A stretch of DNA of 64,000 bases from the NCBI GenBank assembly GCA_963802375.1, contig CAWDIJ010000010.1, positions 930,001 through 994,000 of the forward strand, in the 5' to 3' direction. The notes below the pieces were generated by a model. That model did no database searches and had not been told where the DNA came from. It saw only the letters and a program-made list of their open reading frames with translations. Origin of the DNA: JACDAN01 sp963802375. Its GTDB lineage: Bacteria; Actinomycetota; Thermoleophilia; Gaiellales; Gaiellaceae. A program made the position numbers and the translations under genes. Below are positions 25,401 to 34,552 of this stretch, in pieces. How positions within the stretch are numbered: position 1 is the stretch's first letter; each line of letters begins with the position of its first letter.

Positions 25401-26249
25401 CCCGCCGAGACTGAGGACGTCCGCTGCGACCACGGAGACTGTCTTGCGCGTCTCCGGCGCTTGCGCCGAGTCGACGGGTCGTGGCGCCTCCGGCCTTCCG
25501 TCCCCGGAAAGCTCGAGCGCCGGATCCTGAACGAGCACGGCGCGCTCGAGCCGCTGCAGAGCCCGTCCGGGCTCGAGCCCGAGCTCTTCCACGAGGACCT
25601 CGCGCGTCTCGTGATACACCCGCAACGCCTCGGCCTGCCGTCCCGATCGATACAGCGCGACCATGAGCTGCGCTCGTAGACGCTCGCGGAGCGGATGCTG
25701 CGCGACGAGCGCCTCGAGCTCGGCGACGAGGTCGGCATGGCGTCCGAGCTGAAGCTCGGCCTCGATTCGATCCTCGGTGGCCGCCGACCGCAGCTCCTCG
25801 AGCCTTGCCGCCTCTGCTCGGGCAGAGGGGACGTCACCGCAATCGGCGAGCGCCGGGCCCCGCCACAACCCGAGTGCCTCGCGCAGCGCTTCCGCGGTCT
25901 TGGCGGGCTGACCTTCGGCGAGGTCGGCCCTCGCCTGCTCCACGATCCGCTCGAACCTGCCCGCATCCAGCTCGTCGGGCCTGAGGACGAGCAGATATCC
26001 GGGGCTTCGGGTGATGAGGAGCTCCGGGTCGATCAGCTTCCGCAGCTGGGAGACACTGTTCTGGATGATCTTCGCCGCCGTCGGCGGTGGATCTCGCTCC
26101 CAGAGCTCGTCGATCAGCCTGTCGCTGGAGACGATCTCGTTCGCGTGCAGAAGAAGAACCGCCAGCAGTTCACGCTGACGGACCCCGCGCAGTGACACTG
26201 TCCGATCGCCTGCACGGAGCTCGAGGGGGCCGAGAATCCGGTAGTCCAT
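22485..26249 (-). CDS. SARP/AfsR-like regulator: DNA-binding, BTAD, cyclase-like, AAA ATPase, TPR
   Basis: 1254 residues. OmpR-type winged helix (1-95: MDYRILGPLELRAGDRTVSL, SQLRKLIDP), BTAD domain (about 96-240), a class III cyclase-like domain (about 265-440), a signal-ATPase with Walker A FTVLGPAGIGKSRLAREL (about 485), and TPR-like helical repeats to the end. In the cyclase-like part the first metal Asp (VVAADV) is kept, but the second, usually in a GD-x-[VIL]-M motif, is replaced (SSPAGGVIGIFG), so catalysis is doubtful. Proteins of this layout sense a signal through NTP binding and switch on secondary-metabolite or stress genes. It is transcribed divergently from two tiny genes next to a secreted protease, the likeliest local targets. 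Confidence 0.92.
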   Translation of the reverse strand: MDYRILGPLELRAGDRTVSLRGVRQRELLAVLLLHANEIVSSDRLIDELWERDPPPTAAKIIQNSVSQLRKLIDPELLITRSPGYLLVLRPDELDAGRFERIVEQARADLAEGQPAKTAEALREALGLWRGPALADCGDVPSARAEAARLEELRSAATEDRIEAELQLGRHADLVAELEALVAQHPLRERLRAQLMVALYRSGRQAEALRVYHETREVLVEELGLEPGRALQRLERAVLVQDPALELSGDGRPEAPRPVDSAQAPETRKTVSVVAADVLSLGGPHDPEALRRPMSRAVETVTGVLERHGARTESSPAGGVIGIFGVPTVHEDDALRAVRAASEARTALEELGAELERDWHIAVSLRSGVNTGEVVAGDARVQTLIAGDTVNVAARLQQAADPGEILLDEQTQRLVRDAVRAERVDPSALKATGRESAWRLLELAPGTPGYVRRLETPLIGRVGELAQLGQAFDRAGQQRTVQLFTVLGPAGIGKSRLARELVLSVGDGATLLQGHCPSYGEGITFWPLREILEQVGDLTALLAGEPEADAIVERLLGAVGPSGQASSNEETFWAARKLFEARARGGRPLIVLLEDAHWAEPTLLDLVEHVAEWSGDAPILLVCLARTELIEARPRLAGGRANVSSIVLEPLSKQESDELIEALRGEIELNDDTRARIAAASEGNPLFIEQMLAMVTEQGSDGGRDVPIPPTIRALLAARLEGLDPGERSLLLRASVIGREFRRAALAELSPSDGRVLSDALEGLVRRELIRPVRDEVFRFRHLLLLEVAYDALPKLERAVLHERLGNWFEQNEGEEEIVGYHLERAHSYRAELGPVDAEGRALARRAATRLGSAGRRAYERGDLAAAVGLLSRAATLLEPGAAGRVELLADLGEALRETGEFERAEAILEEVIQSASASGDDVLEARAEVIRLRLRLLTDPEVTEEVVRRAEPLIETFEQAGDDRLLAKAWELLAWAPWFRCQASATVEALERALEHARRSGDARTEAQSLNLSIGAAFFGPKPVPEAIRLCEEILADPAQQQRIRASALRALAGLKAMAGRFDEARELVDAHKELVQELGLRVTAAAAAETYGIIEMLDGDPVAAERELAWGYGLLEEIGETQNFPDLAAKLADALYVQGVDDRALELSRVSEGSTAPDDRSAGVQWRAVRAKLLARQGDLEQAEVLAREAVALADETDFSVLRADAFMDLAEVLRIAGPDSESRSFVERAARLYEQKGNVVAAAKARRILDA

Positions 26250-26316
26250 CTCGCTCCTTCGAGGGAAATTACCCAGGACTTACCGGCTGATGGGGGGCCG
26301 AGGCGACCATTGAGGC

Positions 26317-26514
26317 GTGACTGCCAAAGAGATTCAACACACCTCAGAGCTCCGGCCGGGCGACATCGAGGTCGCCCAGGCGCTCCACGCACTTCGCCAC
26401 CTGGTCGGCGTCGTCGCTCTGGAGACGGGCCAGACGCCTCGATCGGTGCTCGACGACGAATTCACCAAGGCCCCCAGCGACGAGTTCTGGCGGGCCACCA
26501 TGGGGGCGCCGTGA
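26317..26514 (+). CDS. 65-residue acidic protein, unknown
   Basis: Starts at GTG 26317, 67 bases from the divergent regulator. Helical, mildly acidic: MTAKEIQHTSELRPGDIEVA, then ALHALRHLVGVVALETGQTP, ending in EFWRATMGAP. No known motif was recognised. The stop overlaps a following small frame as GTGA. Position beside a SARP-type regulator and codon regularity support it; size keeps confidence modest. Confidence 0.5.
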   Translation: MTAKEIQHTSELRPGDIEVAQALHALRHLVGVVALETGQTPRSVLDDEFTKAPSDEFWRATMGAP

Positions 26515-26723
26515 CCGGGCAGGCTGAGCGGCGCGCCCCGACCACCACCGCCGCGCTGAACCGGCGCCTCTGGAGACTGGCGGGGCTGGGACTCCCGCCG
26601 ACTCCGCTTGTCGCCGGCGCGAGCGTGAGCCCTGCAGGAGTGGCCGCAGCTCCTAACAGGGCTTTCCCCCGAGGTGGCGGCGGAGAGCGCCGCATGGCTC
26701 TCCGCCGCCCCTCTCCCCACTGA
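26511..26723 (+). CDS. 70-residue basic peptide, doubtful
   Basis: GTG 26511 overlaps the stop of the 65-residue gene. The product is basic and rich in Pro, Ala and Arg (NRRLWRLAGLGLPPTPLVAG, later RRMALRRPSPH). It could be a coupled peptide or only open space in GC-rich DNA. It ends 16 bases before the convergent protease gene ends. A hairpin GGCGGAGAGCGCC...GGCTCTCCGCC near 26680-26710 overlaps its end and may terminate transcription. Confidence 0.3.
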   Translation: MTGQAERRAPTTTAALNRRLWRLAGLGLPPTPLVAGASVSPAGVAAAPNRAFPRGGGGERRMALRRPSPH

Positions 26724-26738
26724 CCGCCCCTCAGGCGG

Positions 26739-29537
26739 TCAGTTCCTGCGAATCCAGTAGCCGCCTCCCGGTCGCAGGTCGTCCTCGGACTTGCTCCCCC
26801 AGGCCACCGAGCCCCAGGCCACGGAGCCCCAGGCCACAGAGCCCCACGCCACCGATCCCCACGCGACGGACCCCCAAGCCACGCTCGACCAGGCCGCAGA
26901 TCCCCAGGCGACCGAGCCCCAGGCGACACTCGCCCAAGCCGGGTCGGACTGCGCCACGGTCGTCCAGCCGGCTGAGTCGAAGACGGGCGTCGAGCCGCCG
27001 TTGGGATCGGGGATCAGGAAGTGCTGCAGAGCGAGATTCGGATTGGGCGGGTCGACCACTGCTGCGGCCGCGGCAGCATTCACGGCCCCGACGCCGGCGG
27101 AGCGCGGCCGGGCGCGGTCGAGCGGCTCGGCGGTAAGCATGAGCGCCCCCTTCACCTGATCCGGCGTCCACTCAGGGTGTGCCGCCAGGAGGTTGGCCGC
27201 GGTGCCGGCGACGACCGGCGCCGCCAGTGACGTCCCGGAGAGTTGGAGGTAGCCAGGCTCGACGATGCGCTCCGGCCGCTCGCGGGCGAGCTTGGTGTCC
27301 GGAGACACCGCCGCCGCGATGTACCGGCCGGGCGCACCGAGCTCCGGTTTGGCGAACCCGTCGCGCGTGTAACCCCACGCGGACCAGGGCGCTGTGACGT
27401 CGTCTCGCTGCGTGAACGACCCCCCGGTGTCGGTCGCGCCGACCGTGAGCACGAACGGGTCATTGCCGGGTGCGAACGGAACCGCGCTCTCCTCCCCGTC
27501 GACCGCGTAATTGCCGGCCGCCGCGACGACGACGATGCCGCTCAGCCAGAGCTTCTCGACCGCCCGGTTCAGCGGATCCGACGTCAGGCTGGCGACGGTC
27601 GTCCCGTGGAGGGAGAAGTTGGCGACGCGAATGTTCAGGCGCTCGCGGTGGCTGTAGATCCAGTCCGCGGCGGCGATCACGTCGCTGACGTGGGCGACTC
27701 CCGTGTCGTCGAGGACCTCGACCGCCACGAGGTTCGCGTCCGGCGCGGCGCCCGTGTAGCCCTCGGCTTCGCCGGCAGCCACGCTGGCCACGGCCGTCCC
27801 GTGGCCGTAGCCATCTCCCGGCTGGTTCCCCTCGCGGGTGCTCAGATTCACGTGGTGGATCACCCGTCCGCCGAAGTCCGCGCGGCCCGCGTCGATCCCC
27901 GAGTCGACAATCGCGATCGTGGGCGGCTCCAGGTTCTGTCCTTGCATGGTCGACAGGAGCGGGGCCACTCCCGAGGCATACGGCCAGTGCTGCTTGAACC
28001 GTGACAGCGGCTCGGGCATCGCCAGCACGTTCTCGGAGGGTTCGGACCGGGCGGTCAGCTCGCCGCCGAGGCCGCGGGCGGTGACCGACAATCGGACCGT
28101 CGCTCCGAGATCAGCCGCAGCCAGCGTGTAGCTGGTGTCCGTGGCGCCGGCGATGTCGACACAGCTCTCGCCCTCTGCATCGCAGCGCTGCCACTGGTGC
28201 GAGAACTCGAGTGGCTGCGTCCCCTCCCAGGTACCGTCGGCTGCGTTGAGCGTCTGACCCTCCTCGCCCGTTCCGAGGATCGACGGAGGCGAGGTCGCGG
28301 CCGGGGGTCTCGCCGTTGCGGGCGGCGTGAGCTCGGAAGCGGCCACGCTCGATTCCCCGTCGTCGGTGCCCGTCACGACGACGCGAAGGTTCAGGCCCAG
28401 GTCGTCGGCGGCGACACGATAGGTCGGCTCAGCGGCACCGGGGATCGCGACGCACGCGGCCGCGTGCCCTCGCACCTCACTTGGCGTGAGCGCGCGCCCA
28501 AAGAGCGCCGCCTGGTCGACCTCGCGGCCGATCGTCAGCTCGACTGACGAATCGGCAAGAGTGCCGGCCAGGGCCGCGGAGCCGATCTGGACGCCGTTTC
28601 GGTACAGCCGCATGACGGACCCGTCCCACGTCCCGGCGAGGTGCTCGCGTTCGCCGTTGACGGGCCCGATCGACGTTCGGACGTAGCTGTGCTGGTCGTT
28701 GCCGGCCGCCAGGGCGTAGTGCCCGTTCTCGTCCAGGTACAGCCGAACCCCGCTGACTGCGTCCCACGCCCCGCGAGTGGTGATGCCGTCACCGGGCGCA
28801 AACCAGCGCGAGATCAGCAGTCGATCGCTCTGAGGCTCGCCGACCTCCACCCAGCCCTCGAAGGTGAACGCCGACGAGAACGTGCCGGCCTCGGGACCGG
28901 AAGCCTCGACGTCTCCATCCAGCTCCGAAGCAGGCCAGTAGCCGGCCGGGGAGTCGGCCAGCACGGCCGCAGATCGGAGGTCACTGCCGCAACGCTGCCA
29001 CTGAAAGGCGTAGCTGGGCGTGCCGGATCCGCTCCAGAGCCCAGGTGTCGCAGTGAGCCAAACGCCCGGCTCCGGGTCTCCGGCCACCATCGGCTCCTCG
29101 CTCGTCGCCTGACTCGGAGGCGGTGCGGGCGGTTCCGGGTCGTCCGTGGCGGTGACCGGAGAGTCGCGCGAGATCACGAGCGGCTCCGAGCCGTTCGCGA
29201 GCGCGACGATCTCGCTCCCAATCAGTGTCCCGGCAACGGCCGGCACGGTCAGGAAGCTGTGCAGATCAGCCTCGTCGTCCTCCACGACTCCTTGGATCTC
29301 TGCAGACACGCTGTCGCTGCCTGCAGCACCCTCGACGATGACCTTGAAGGCTGCATCCGGCTGCGCCTGGGCGGCATCCAGAAGACCCGGGGAGAGCGAC
29401 GTCTGAGCCTCGGCATCGGCCCCCGCGTTCAGCGGCGCGCCGAGAGCGAACGCAAAGACGAGCACGAGCGCAGGGCACGTCCAGTTCCGGGCGGTGCGCG
29501 ATGTGCGGGTGAACCGGGGCGACGGTGCTCGTTTCAC
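26739..29537 (-). CDS. secreted subtilisin-family protease with LamG, Ig-like domains and (SVAWG)n tail
   Basis: 932 residues from GTG 29537: a basic N-region and hydrophobic signal (CPALVLVFAFALGAPLNAGA), a LamG/concanavalin-like domain (about 165-330), two Ig-like repeats (YRVAADDLGLNLRVVVTGTD and YTLAAADLGATVRLSVTARG), then the peptidase S8 domain. The triad is visible: Asp in TIAIVDSGID (about 544), His in GYGHGTAVASV (about 577) and Ser in LSGTSLAAPVV (about 768). The C-terminus has ten AW-containing pentapeptides, then a short charged tail. It is probably exported and cell-surface or extracellular. No Shine-Dalgarno is obvious; the in-frame extension to 29639 lacks a signal-like start. 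Confidence 0.9.
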   Translation of the reverse strand: MKRAPSPRFTRTSRTARNWTCPALVLVFAFALGAPLNAGADAEAQTSLSPGLLDAAQAQPDAAFKVIVEGAAGSDSVSAEIQGVVEDDEADLHSFLTVPAVAGTLIGSEIVALANGSEPLVISRDSPVTATDDPEPPAPPPSQATSEEPMVAGDPEPGVWLTATPGLWSGSGTPSYAFQWQRCGSDLRSAAVLADSPAGYWPASELDGDVEASGPEAGTFSSAFTFEGWVEVGEPQSDRLLISRWFAPGDGITTRGAWDAVSGVRLYLDENGHYALAAGNDQHSYVRTSIGPVNGEREHLAGTWDGSVMRLYRNGVQIGSAALAGTLADSSVELTIGREVDQAALFGRALTPSEVRGHAAACVAIPGAAEPTYRVAADDLGLNLRVVVTGTDDGESSVAASELTPPATARPPAATSPPSILGTGEEGQTLNAADGTWEGTQPLEFSHQWQRCDAEGESCVDIAGATDTSYTLAAADLGATVRLSVTARGLGGELTARSEPSENVLAMPEPLSRFKQHWPYASGVAPLLSTMQGQNLEPPTIAIVDSGIDAGRADFGGRVIHHVNLSTREGNQPGDGYGHGTAVASVAAGEAEGYTGAAPDANLVAVEVLDDTGVAHVSDVIAAADWIYSHRERLNIRVANFSLHGTTVASLTSDPLNRAVEKLWLSGIVVVAAAGNYAVDGEESAVPFAPGNDPFVLTVGATDTGGSFTQRDDVTAPWSAWGYTRDGFAKPELGAPGRYIAAAVSPDTKLARERPERIVEPGYLQLSGTSLAAPVVAGTAANLLAAHPEWTPDQVKGALMLTAEPLDRARPRSAGVGAVNAAAAAAVVDPPNPNLALQHFLIPDPNGGSTPVFDSAGWTTVAQSDPAWASVAWGSVAWGSAAWSSVAWGSVAWGSVAWGSVAWGSVAWGSVAWGSKSEDDLRPGGGYWIRRN
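26793..26939 (-). repeat. 15-base tandem repeat encoding AWGSV pentapeptides
   Basis: Ten consecutive units of five codons, each containing Ala-Trp, mostly AWGSV with AWASV, AWGSA and AWSSV variants at the N-terminal end. Synonymous positions vary between units (GCC/GCG, TCG/AGC-type changes), so selection seems to hold the peptide rather than only the DNA. It forms the extreme C-terminal part of the subtilase, just before a charged SKSEDD tail. Confidence 0.9.
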
Positions 29538-29711
29538 GGGAGGAGGTCCCTTTGTATGGGGCCCGGAGGCGTGGTCCGCCGCCAAGTGGGGAAATCTCCC
29601 TGACCACGCGACCGGGCAGGCTGGCCTGCACGATCTCACGTAGGCCCGCCGAGCTCTACTAGCCGTTCGTCTAGGTTGGTGTAGCCGTCGGGCGGCGAAG
29701 AGGAGCGCCGA

Positions 29712-30989
<1,278 letters not shown>

Positions 30990-31025
30990 CCTAGTTCTCC
31001 TTGTACTCGGAATTCATCGGGATAG

Positions 31026-31631
31026 CTAGGGCTTCGCCCCGTCGCGGCTCGTGATCACGGTGTCGATGATGCCGTAATCCTTGGCCTCCTGCGTCGACAT
31101 GAAGTAGTCGCGATCGGTGTCGTGCGCGACCTTCTCGAGGTCCTGCCCCGTGTGCTCGGAGAGGATCTCCTCGAGCCGGCGCTTGAGGTTGAGCGTCTCG
31201 CGCGCGCGGATCTCGATGTCGGCCGCCTGGCCGCCGGGGCCGTGCGGGGTCCACACCTGGTGGATGAGGATCTTCGCGTTGGGCAACGCCATCCGCTTGC
31301 CCTTCGAGCCGCCGGCCAGGAGCAGTGCCCCCATGGACATCGCGATCCCGACGCAGATCGTCTGCACATCGGGCTTGATGAACTGCATCGTGTCGTAGAC
31401 CGCGAGGCCCGAGTAGACGTCGCCGCCCGGCGAGTTGATGTACAGGGCGATGTCCTTGTCGGGATCCTCCGACTCCAGGTGCAGGAGCTGGGCGATGATC
31501 AGGTTCGCGATCTGGTCGTCGATTGGCGTTCCGAGGAAGACGATTCGCTCATTGAGCAGGCGCGAGTAGATGTCGAAGGCGCGCTCGCCGCGCGACGTCT
31601 GCTCGATCACCATGGGGACAAGCGGGCTCAT
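31026..31631 (-). CDS. clpP: ATP-dependent Clp protease proteolytic subunit
   Basis: 201 residues. The serine-protease triad regions are present: GIAMSMGALLLAGG with catalytic Ser (about 97), ILIHQVWTP with His (about 122) and the Asp in HDTDRDYFMS (about 170). YINSPGGDVYSGLAVYDTMQ is the oxyanion/handle segment. ATG 31631 overlaps the tig stop as ATGA, coupling chaperone and protease. One clpP copy is seen here; actinobacteria often carry a second, which is not adjacent. Confidence 0.97.
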   Translation of the reverse strand: MSPLVPMVIEQTSRGERAFDIYSRLLNERIVFLGTPIDDQIANLIIAQLLHLESEDPDKDIALYINSPGGDVYSGLAVYDTMQFIKPDVQTICVGIAMSMGALLLAGGSKGKRMALPNAKILIHQVWTPHGPGGQAADIEIRARETLNLKRRLEEILSEHTGQDLEKVAHDTDRDYFMSTQEAKDYGIIDTVITSRDGAKP

Positions 31632-32980
31632 GCAGGCTCCTTGCTACCGGGGGTCCACAACTTCGTACCGGTCTCGGGTTTTTCCTTCTCTGGGGTCCAA
31701 AGCTTGTCGCGGGCGTCCGCGAGCTCGACGGGGATGCGCTTGACCTCGGCGGCGATCCGGTCGAGCGCGTCGCGGAAGCGGAGGTCGGCGCGAAGGGCCT
31801 CGTACCGGCCGGCTTCGCGCACCTGGGCGATCAGCGCGTCGGCGTCCTCGCCGAGCTCCTCCGCCTGCTCGCGGATCAGGGTGTCGACGGCCTCGTCGGA
31901 GACTTCCAGGCCGAGCTTGTCCGCGGCCGCCTCGAGCACGATCTCGCGCTCGAGCGCCAGGCGTGCTTCGGCCTCGATGTCCGACTGGATCTGCTCCGGA
32001 GTCCGGCCGCTGAGCTGGACATACACCTCCGGGCTGATCCCGCGCCGCTCGAGTGAGCGGACGAGCGCGTTCCAGAGCTCGACCGCGCGGGTCTGGACGA
32101 GACCCGGGGCGACGTCGAGGTCGGTGGCGGCGACGAGCGCGTCGAGCGCCGCCGTCCGGAACTGGGCTTCGAGCTGCTCTTCGAGCTGGCCGCCGAGGCG
32201 CGTCTGGATCTCCTCCCGCAGCTCGGCGAGCGTCTCGAACTCACTGGCCGCCCGGGCGAGCTCGTCGTCCACGGGCGGGAGCACCTTCTCGTAGATCTCC
32301 TTCACGCTCGCGGTGATGTCCGCGTCCTGCCCGTCGGGAAGCCGGTAGGCGATCTGCTTCTCACCACCGGACTGCTGGCCGACGAGGCCCTCCTCGATCT
32401 CCGGGAGCAGGCGCTGCGACCCGAGCTCGACGACGTAGTCGCGCTGTGCCTCACCGTCGGCCGAGACGAGGTCCACGACCACCGTGTCGCCTTCGCGTGC
32501 GGGCCGGCCGTCGGCCGGCGCGAGGTCGGCGACCGTGGAGCGGAGCACCTCGAGCTCGGCGTCGATCAGCTCCTCGGGCACCTCTGGCTCGGGCGAGGCG
32601 ACCTCGAGCGTCGACCAGTCTGGAACCTCGGGCTGGTCTTGCACGCCGACGGTCGCGGTGAACTGGAACGTGTCCTTCTCGGACGACGGCAGCTCGTAGT
32701 CGTACTCGGGCGCCGTCGCGGGCCGGACGGTGGTTCCGCGCAGCGCCGCCCGGAACCAGCCGCCGATATGGCTTTCGACCGCCTCGGCGTAGAGGCGATC
32801 CTTCCCGACCCGGGCAAGGAGCACGGGCATCGGCACCTTGCCCTTGCGGAAGCCGGGGATCTTCAGAGAGCCGGCGAGATCCGAGGCGGCGTGGTCGATT
32901 GCATGCTTGACGTCCCCGCTCGGAACGTCGACCGTCATCTTGACCTTGCTCTCGGGGAGCTCTTCGACCGTTGCCTTCAC
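31628..32980 (-). CDS. tig: trigger factor
   Basis: Ribosome-bound chaperone and peptidyl-prolyl isomerase. 450 residues: the N-terminal ribosome-docking domain with signature GFRKGKVPMPVLL (about 43-55), a central FKBP-like domain (about 150-240) and a helical C-terminal chaperone domain. GTG 32980 (VKATVEELPESKVKMTVDVP) is the natural start; longer readings run into the tRNA-Leu gene. The C-terminus carries a duplicated motif, KLWTPEKE and KLWTPGSK, after the normal fold ends. Confidence 0.95.
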   Translation of the reverse strand: MKATVEELPESKVKMTVDVPSGDVKHAIDHAASDLAGSLKIPGFRKGKVPMPVLLARVGKDRLYAEAVESHIGGWFRAALRGTTVRPATAPEYDYELPSSEKDTFQFTATVGVQDQPEVPDWSTLEVASPEPEVPEELIDAELEVLRSTVADLAPADGRPAREGDTVVVDLVSADGEAQRDYVVELGSQRLLPEIEEGLVGQQSGGEKQIAYRLPDGQDADITASVKEIYEKVLPPVDDELARAASEFETLAELREEIQTRLGGQLEEQLEAQFRTAALDALVAATDLDVAPGLVQTRAVELWNALVRSLERRGISPEVYVQLSGRTPEQIQSDIEAEARLALEREIVLEAAADKLGLEVSDEAVDTLIREQAEELGEDADALIAQVREAGRYEALRADLRFRDALDRIAAEVKRIPVELADARDKLWTPEKEKPETGTKLWTPGSKEPA

Positions 32981-33110
32981 GAGGCGGCCATTGTGCCAGC
33001 CGCCCTCGGGGCTGGAGATCGAGCGCCCCAGCGGAGTCGTGTGCGGAGGGCTGTCGTGGAGCGCAGGCGGGTGTACCCGCCGGTGCCGGATCCGACACTT
33101 GAGTACCCGA

Positions 33111-33196
33111 TGCGGGCGGGAGGACTCGAACCTCCAAGGACCGTGTGGCCCAACGGGACCTAAACCCGCCGCGTCTGCCAGTTCCGCCACGCCCGC
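33111..33196 (-). tRNA. tRNA-Leu (anticodon TAG)
   Basis: The 86-base minus-strand cloverleaf has acceptor GCGGGCG/CGCCCGC, discriminator A, anticodon arm GCGGG-TTTAGGT-CCCGT giving TAG, a long class II variable arm and the T arm GGTTCGAGTCC. CCA is not encoded. It lies about 130 bases upstream of tig on the same strand. Confidence 0.95.
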
Positions 33197-33237
33197 GCGG
33201 CGGTTAGAGGATAGATCCGCCCGGGTAGGTTTGGCCC

Positions 33238-33378
33238 ATGAGCGACCAAGCAGATCGTGAGCGCGAGAGCCGCGAGAGCCCGATCACAAAGTTCGAGGAG
33301 CAGCGCCTCGAAGACGAGGCCGAGCGCGAGCGCGTGGCCGGGCAGCTCGAGGACGAGCCCGACGAGAACGAGACCTAG
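33238..33378 (+). CDS. 46-residue acidic, highly charged protein
   Basis: ATG 33238, MSDQADRERESRESPITKFE then EEQRLEDEAERERVAGQLED and a short acidic tail. It is almost all charged residues and likely a single helix or disordered. It starts about 40 bases from the divergent tRNA-Leu. A second tiny acidic protein lies at 54287. The function is unknown; the clean start, composition and stop support it modestly. Confidence 0.5.
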   Translation: MSDQADRERESRESPITKFEEQRLEDEAERERVAGQLEDEPDENET

Positions 33379-33743
33379 CCGCGGCCGTTCCCGTGCCCGA
33401 GCGATATGGCCCCGGATGGACTCAGAGCAGCTGCAAAGCGGCACCCTTGCGGCCTCGGGGACAGCACCGGCGACAGCACCGACGGCACGCTTCAGCCCTG
33501 TGCCAGCAGCGCTAGATGGTCGATCCCGCGCGTCGCCGGAGGACGGCGTGTAGGCGTCGACGAGGAGCAGGCCGCGATGGCCTACGATCTCCGATCCTCT
33601 CGCCCGGCCCGCCGCGATGGAGCGGCCAACGCGGCGGCGAAGGGTCGTGCGGCGAAACAGCGGGACGCCTGCGGCCTCACGCGGTCTGTTGGAGCTTAGT
33701 AGCATCGCCGACGGCCTCTCTTATCCAGGGAAAGGAGAGCATC
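33379..33743 (+). other. 365-base intergenic stretch with a tRNA-Arg 3'-end copy
   Basis: No convincing gene. Positions 33406-33420 repeat the 15 bases ATGGCCCCGGATGGA that form the 3' terminus of tRNA-Arg(TCG) at 36339-36353, in the same orientation. The remainder is GC-rich with no good frame. A Shine-Dalgarno (AAAGGAGAG) at the right end belongs to the hydrolase gene. Confidence 0.5.
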
Positions 33744-34457
33744 ATGGCTACTGACTCAGCGGCGGGGAGCGTCGTTCTTGTCCACGGCGGGTTCGTGGAC
33801 GGCTCCGGCTGGCAGGGCGTCTACGACCATCTGAAGAAGGACGGCTACGACGTTGCTGTCGTTCAGAATCCGACGGTCTCGCACGCCGACGACGTTGCCG
33901 TGACCAAGCGTGTGATCGACGCGCAGAGCGAACCGGTCATCCTCGTCGGGCACTCCTACGGCGGGGCGGTGATCACCGAGGCGGGAAACCATCCCAAGGT
34001 GGCGGCGCTCGTCTACATCGCGGGCTTCGTGCCGGACAAGGGGGAGTCCGTGAACACCCTCATCGGGGGCTTTCCGACCGATGGTCCGCAGCCGCCGATT
34101 CTGCCGCCCCAGGACGGGTTTCTGCTCCTCGACCGGGCCCAGTTTGCTCAGGCGTTCGCAGCGGACGTCGACGCCGAACTGGCCGAGTTCATGGCCGACT
34201 CGCAAGTCCCGTGGGGCCTTGAAGCAGCGGGCGGCACGATCAGCGAACCTGCGTGGCAGAGCAAGCCAAGCTGGTACCTCGTCACGACCGAAGACCGGAT
34301 GATTCCGCCACCGGCCCAGCGCGAGATGTCAGCGCGGGCGGGCTCGACCGTTGTCGAGGTCGCAGGCAGTCATTCGATCTATGTGTCGAAGCCCGCCGCC
34401 GTGGCTGAACTCGTCGAAAAAGCCGCTTCCGAAGTGAGTGCGGCCCCGACAGCGTGA
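33744..34457 (+). CDS. alpha/beta hydrolase
   Basis: 237 residues. SVVLVHGGFVDGSGWQGVYD (oxyanion HG, about 10-29), nucleophile elbow VGHSYGGAVITEAG with Ser (about 72), and a C-terminal VEVAGSHSIYVSKP supplying the His. The pattern is that of the salicylate/methyl-ester esterase-like hydrolases often annotated only as alpha/beta hydrolase. ATG 33744 has AAAGGAGAG 6 bases upstream. It lies inside the putative tRNA-Arg-bounded segment. Confidence 0.9.
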   Translation: MATDSAAGSVVLVHGGFVDGSGWQGVYDHLKKDGYDVAVVQNPTVSHADDVAVTKRVIDAQSEPVILVGHSYGGAVITEAGNHPKVAALVYIAGFVPDKGESVNTLIGGFPTDGPQPPILPPQDGFLLLDRAQFAQAFAADVDAELAEFMADSQVPWGLEAAGGTISEPAWQSKPSWYLVTTEDRMIPPPAQREMSARAGSTVVEVAGSHSIYVSKPAAVAELVEKAASEVSAAPTA

Positions 34458-34497
34458 GGTAGCGCCTCAGCCATAACGGCGTCAAGCGGGAGTTCAC

Positions 34498-34514
34498 CGC
34501 AGCGCCCAGCGCTC
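34498..34514 (+). repeat. direct repeat, copy 1 (CGCAGCGCCCAGCGCTC)
   Basis: This 17-base sequence recurs exactly at 34979-34995, so the pair flanks the lipoprotein gene. The unit contains the hairpin AGCGC-CCA-GCGCT. The first copy also takes part in a larger stem GCCCAGCG...CGCTGGGC (about 34504-34533) between the convergent hydrolase and lipoprotein genes, which could act as a terminator. Confidence 0.6.
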
Positions 34515-34552
34515 ATCGTCGCACGCTGGGCCACACCGTCCAGCGAACCGTC

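Noticed and set aside
26793..26939. CRISPR-like tandem array
   Set aside because: Units are 15 bases with no spacers and form an in-frame pentapeptide repeat in a protease.
33406..33440. Second tRNA-Arg gene
   Set aside because: Only the last 15 bases of the tRNA match; no cloverleaf can be formed.
33160..33705. 181-codon minus-strand frame
   Set aside because: It covers the tRNA-Leu gene and the opposite strand of the small acidic gene, and has no motif.
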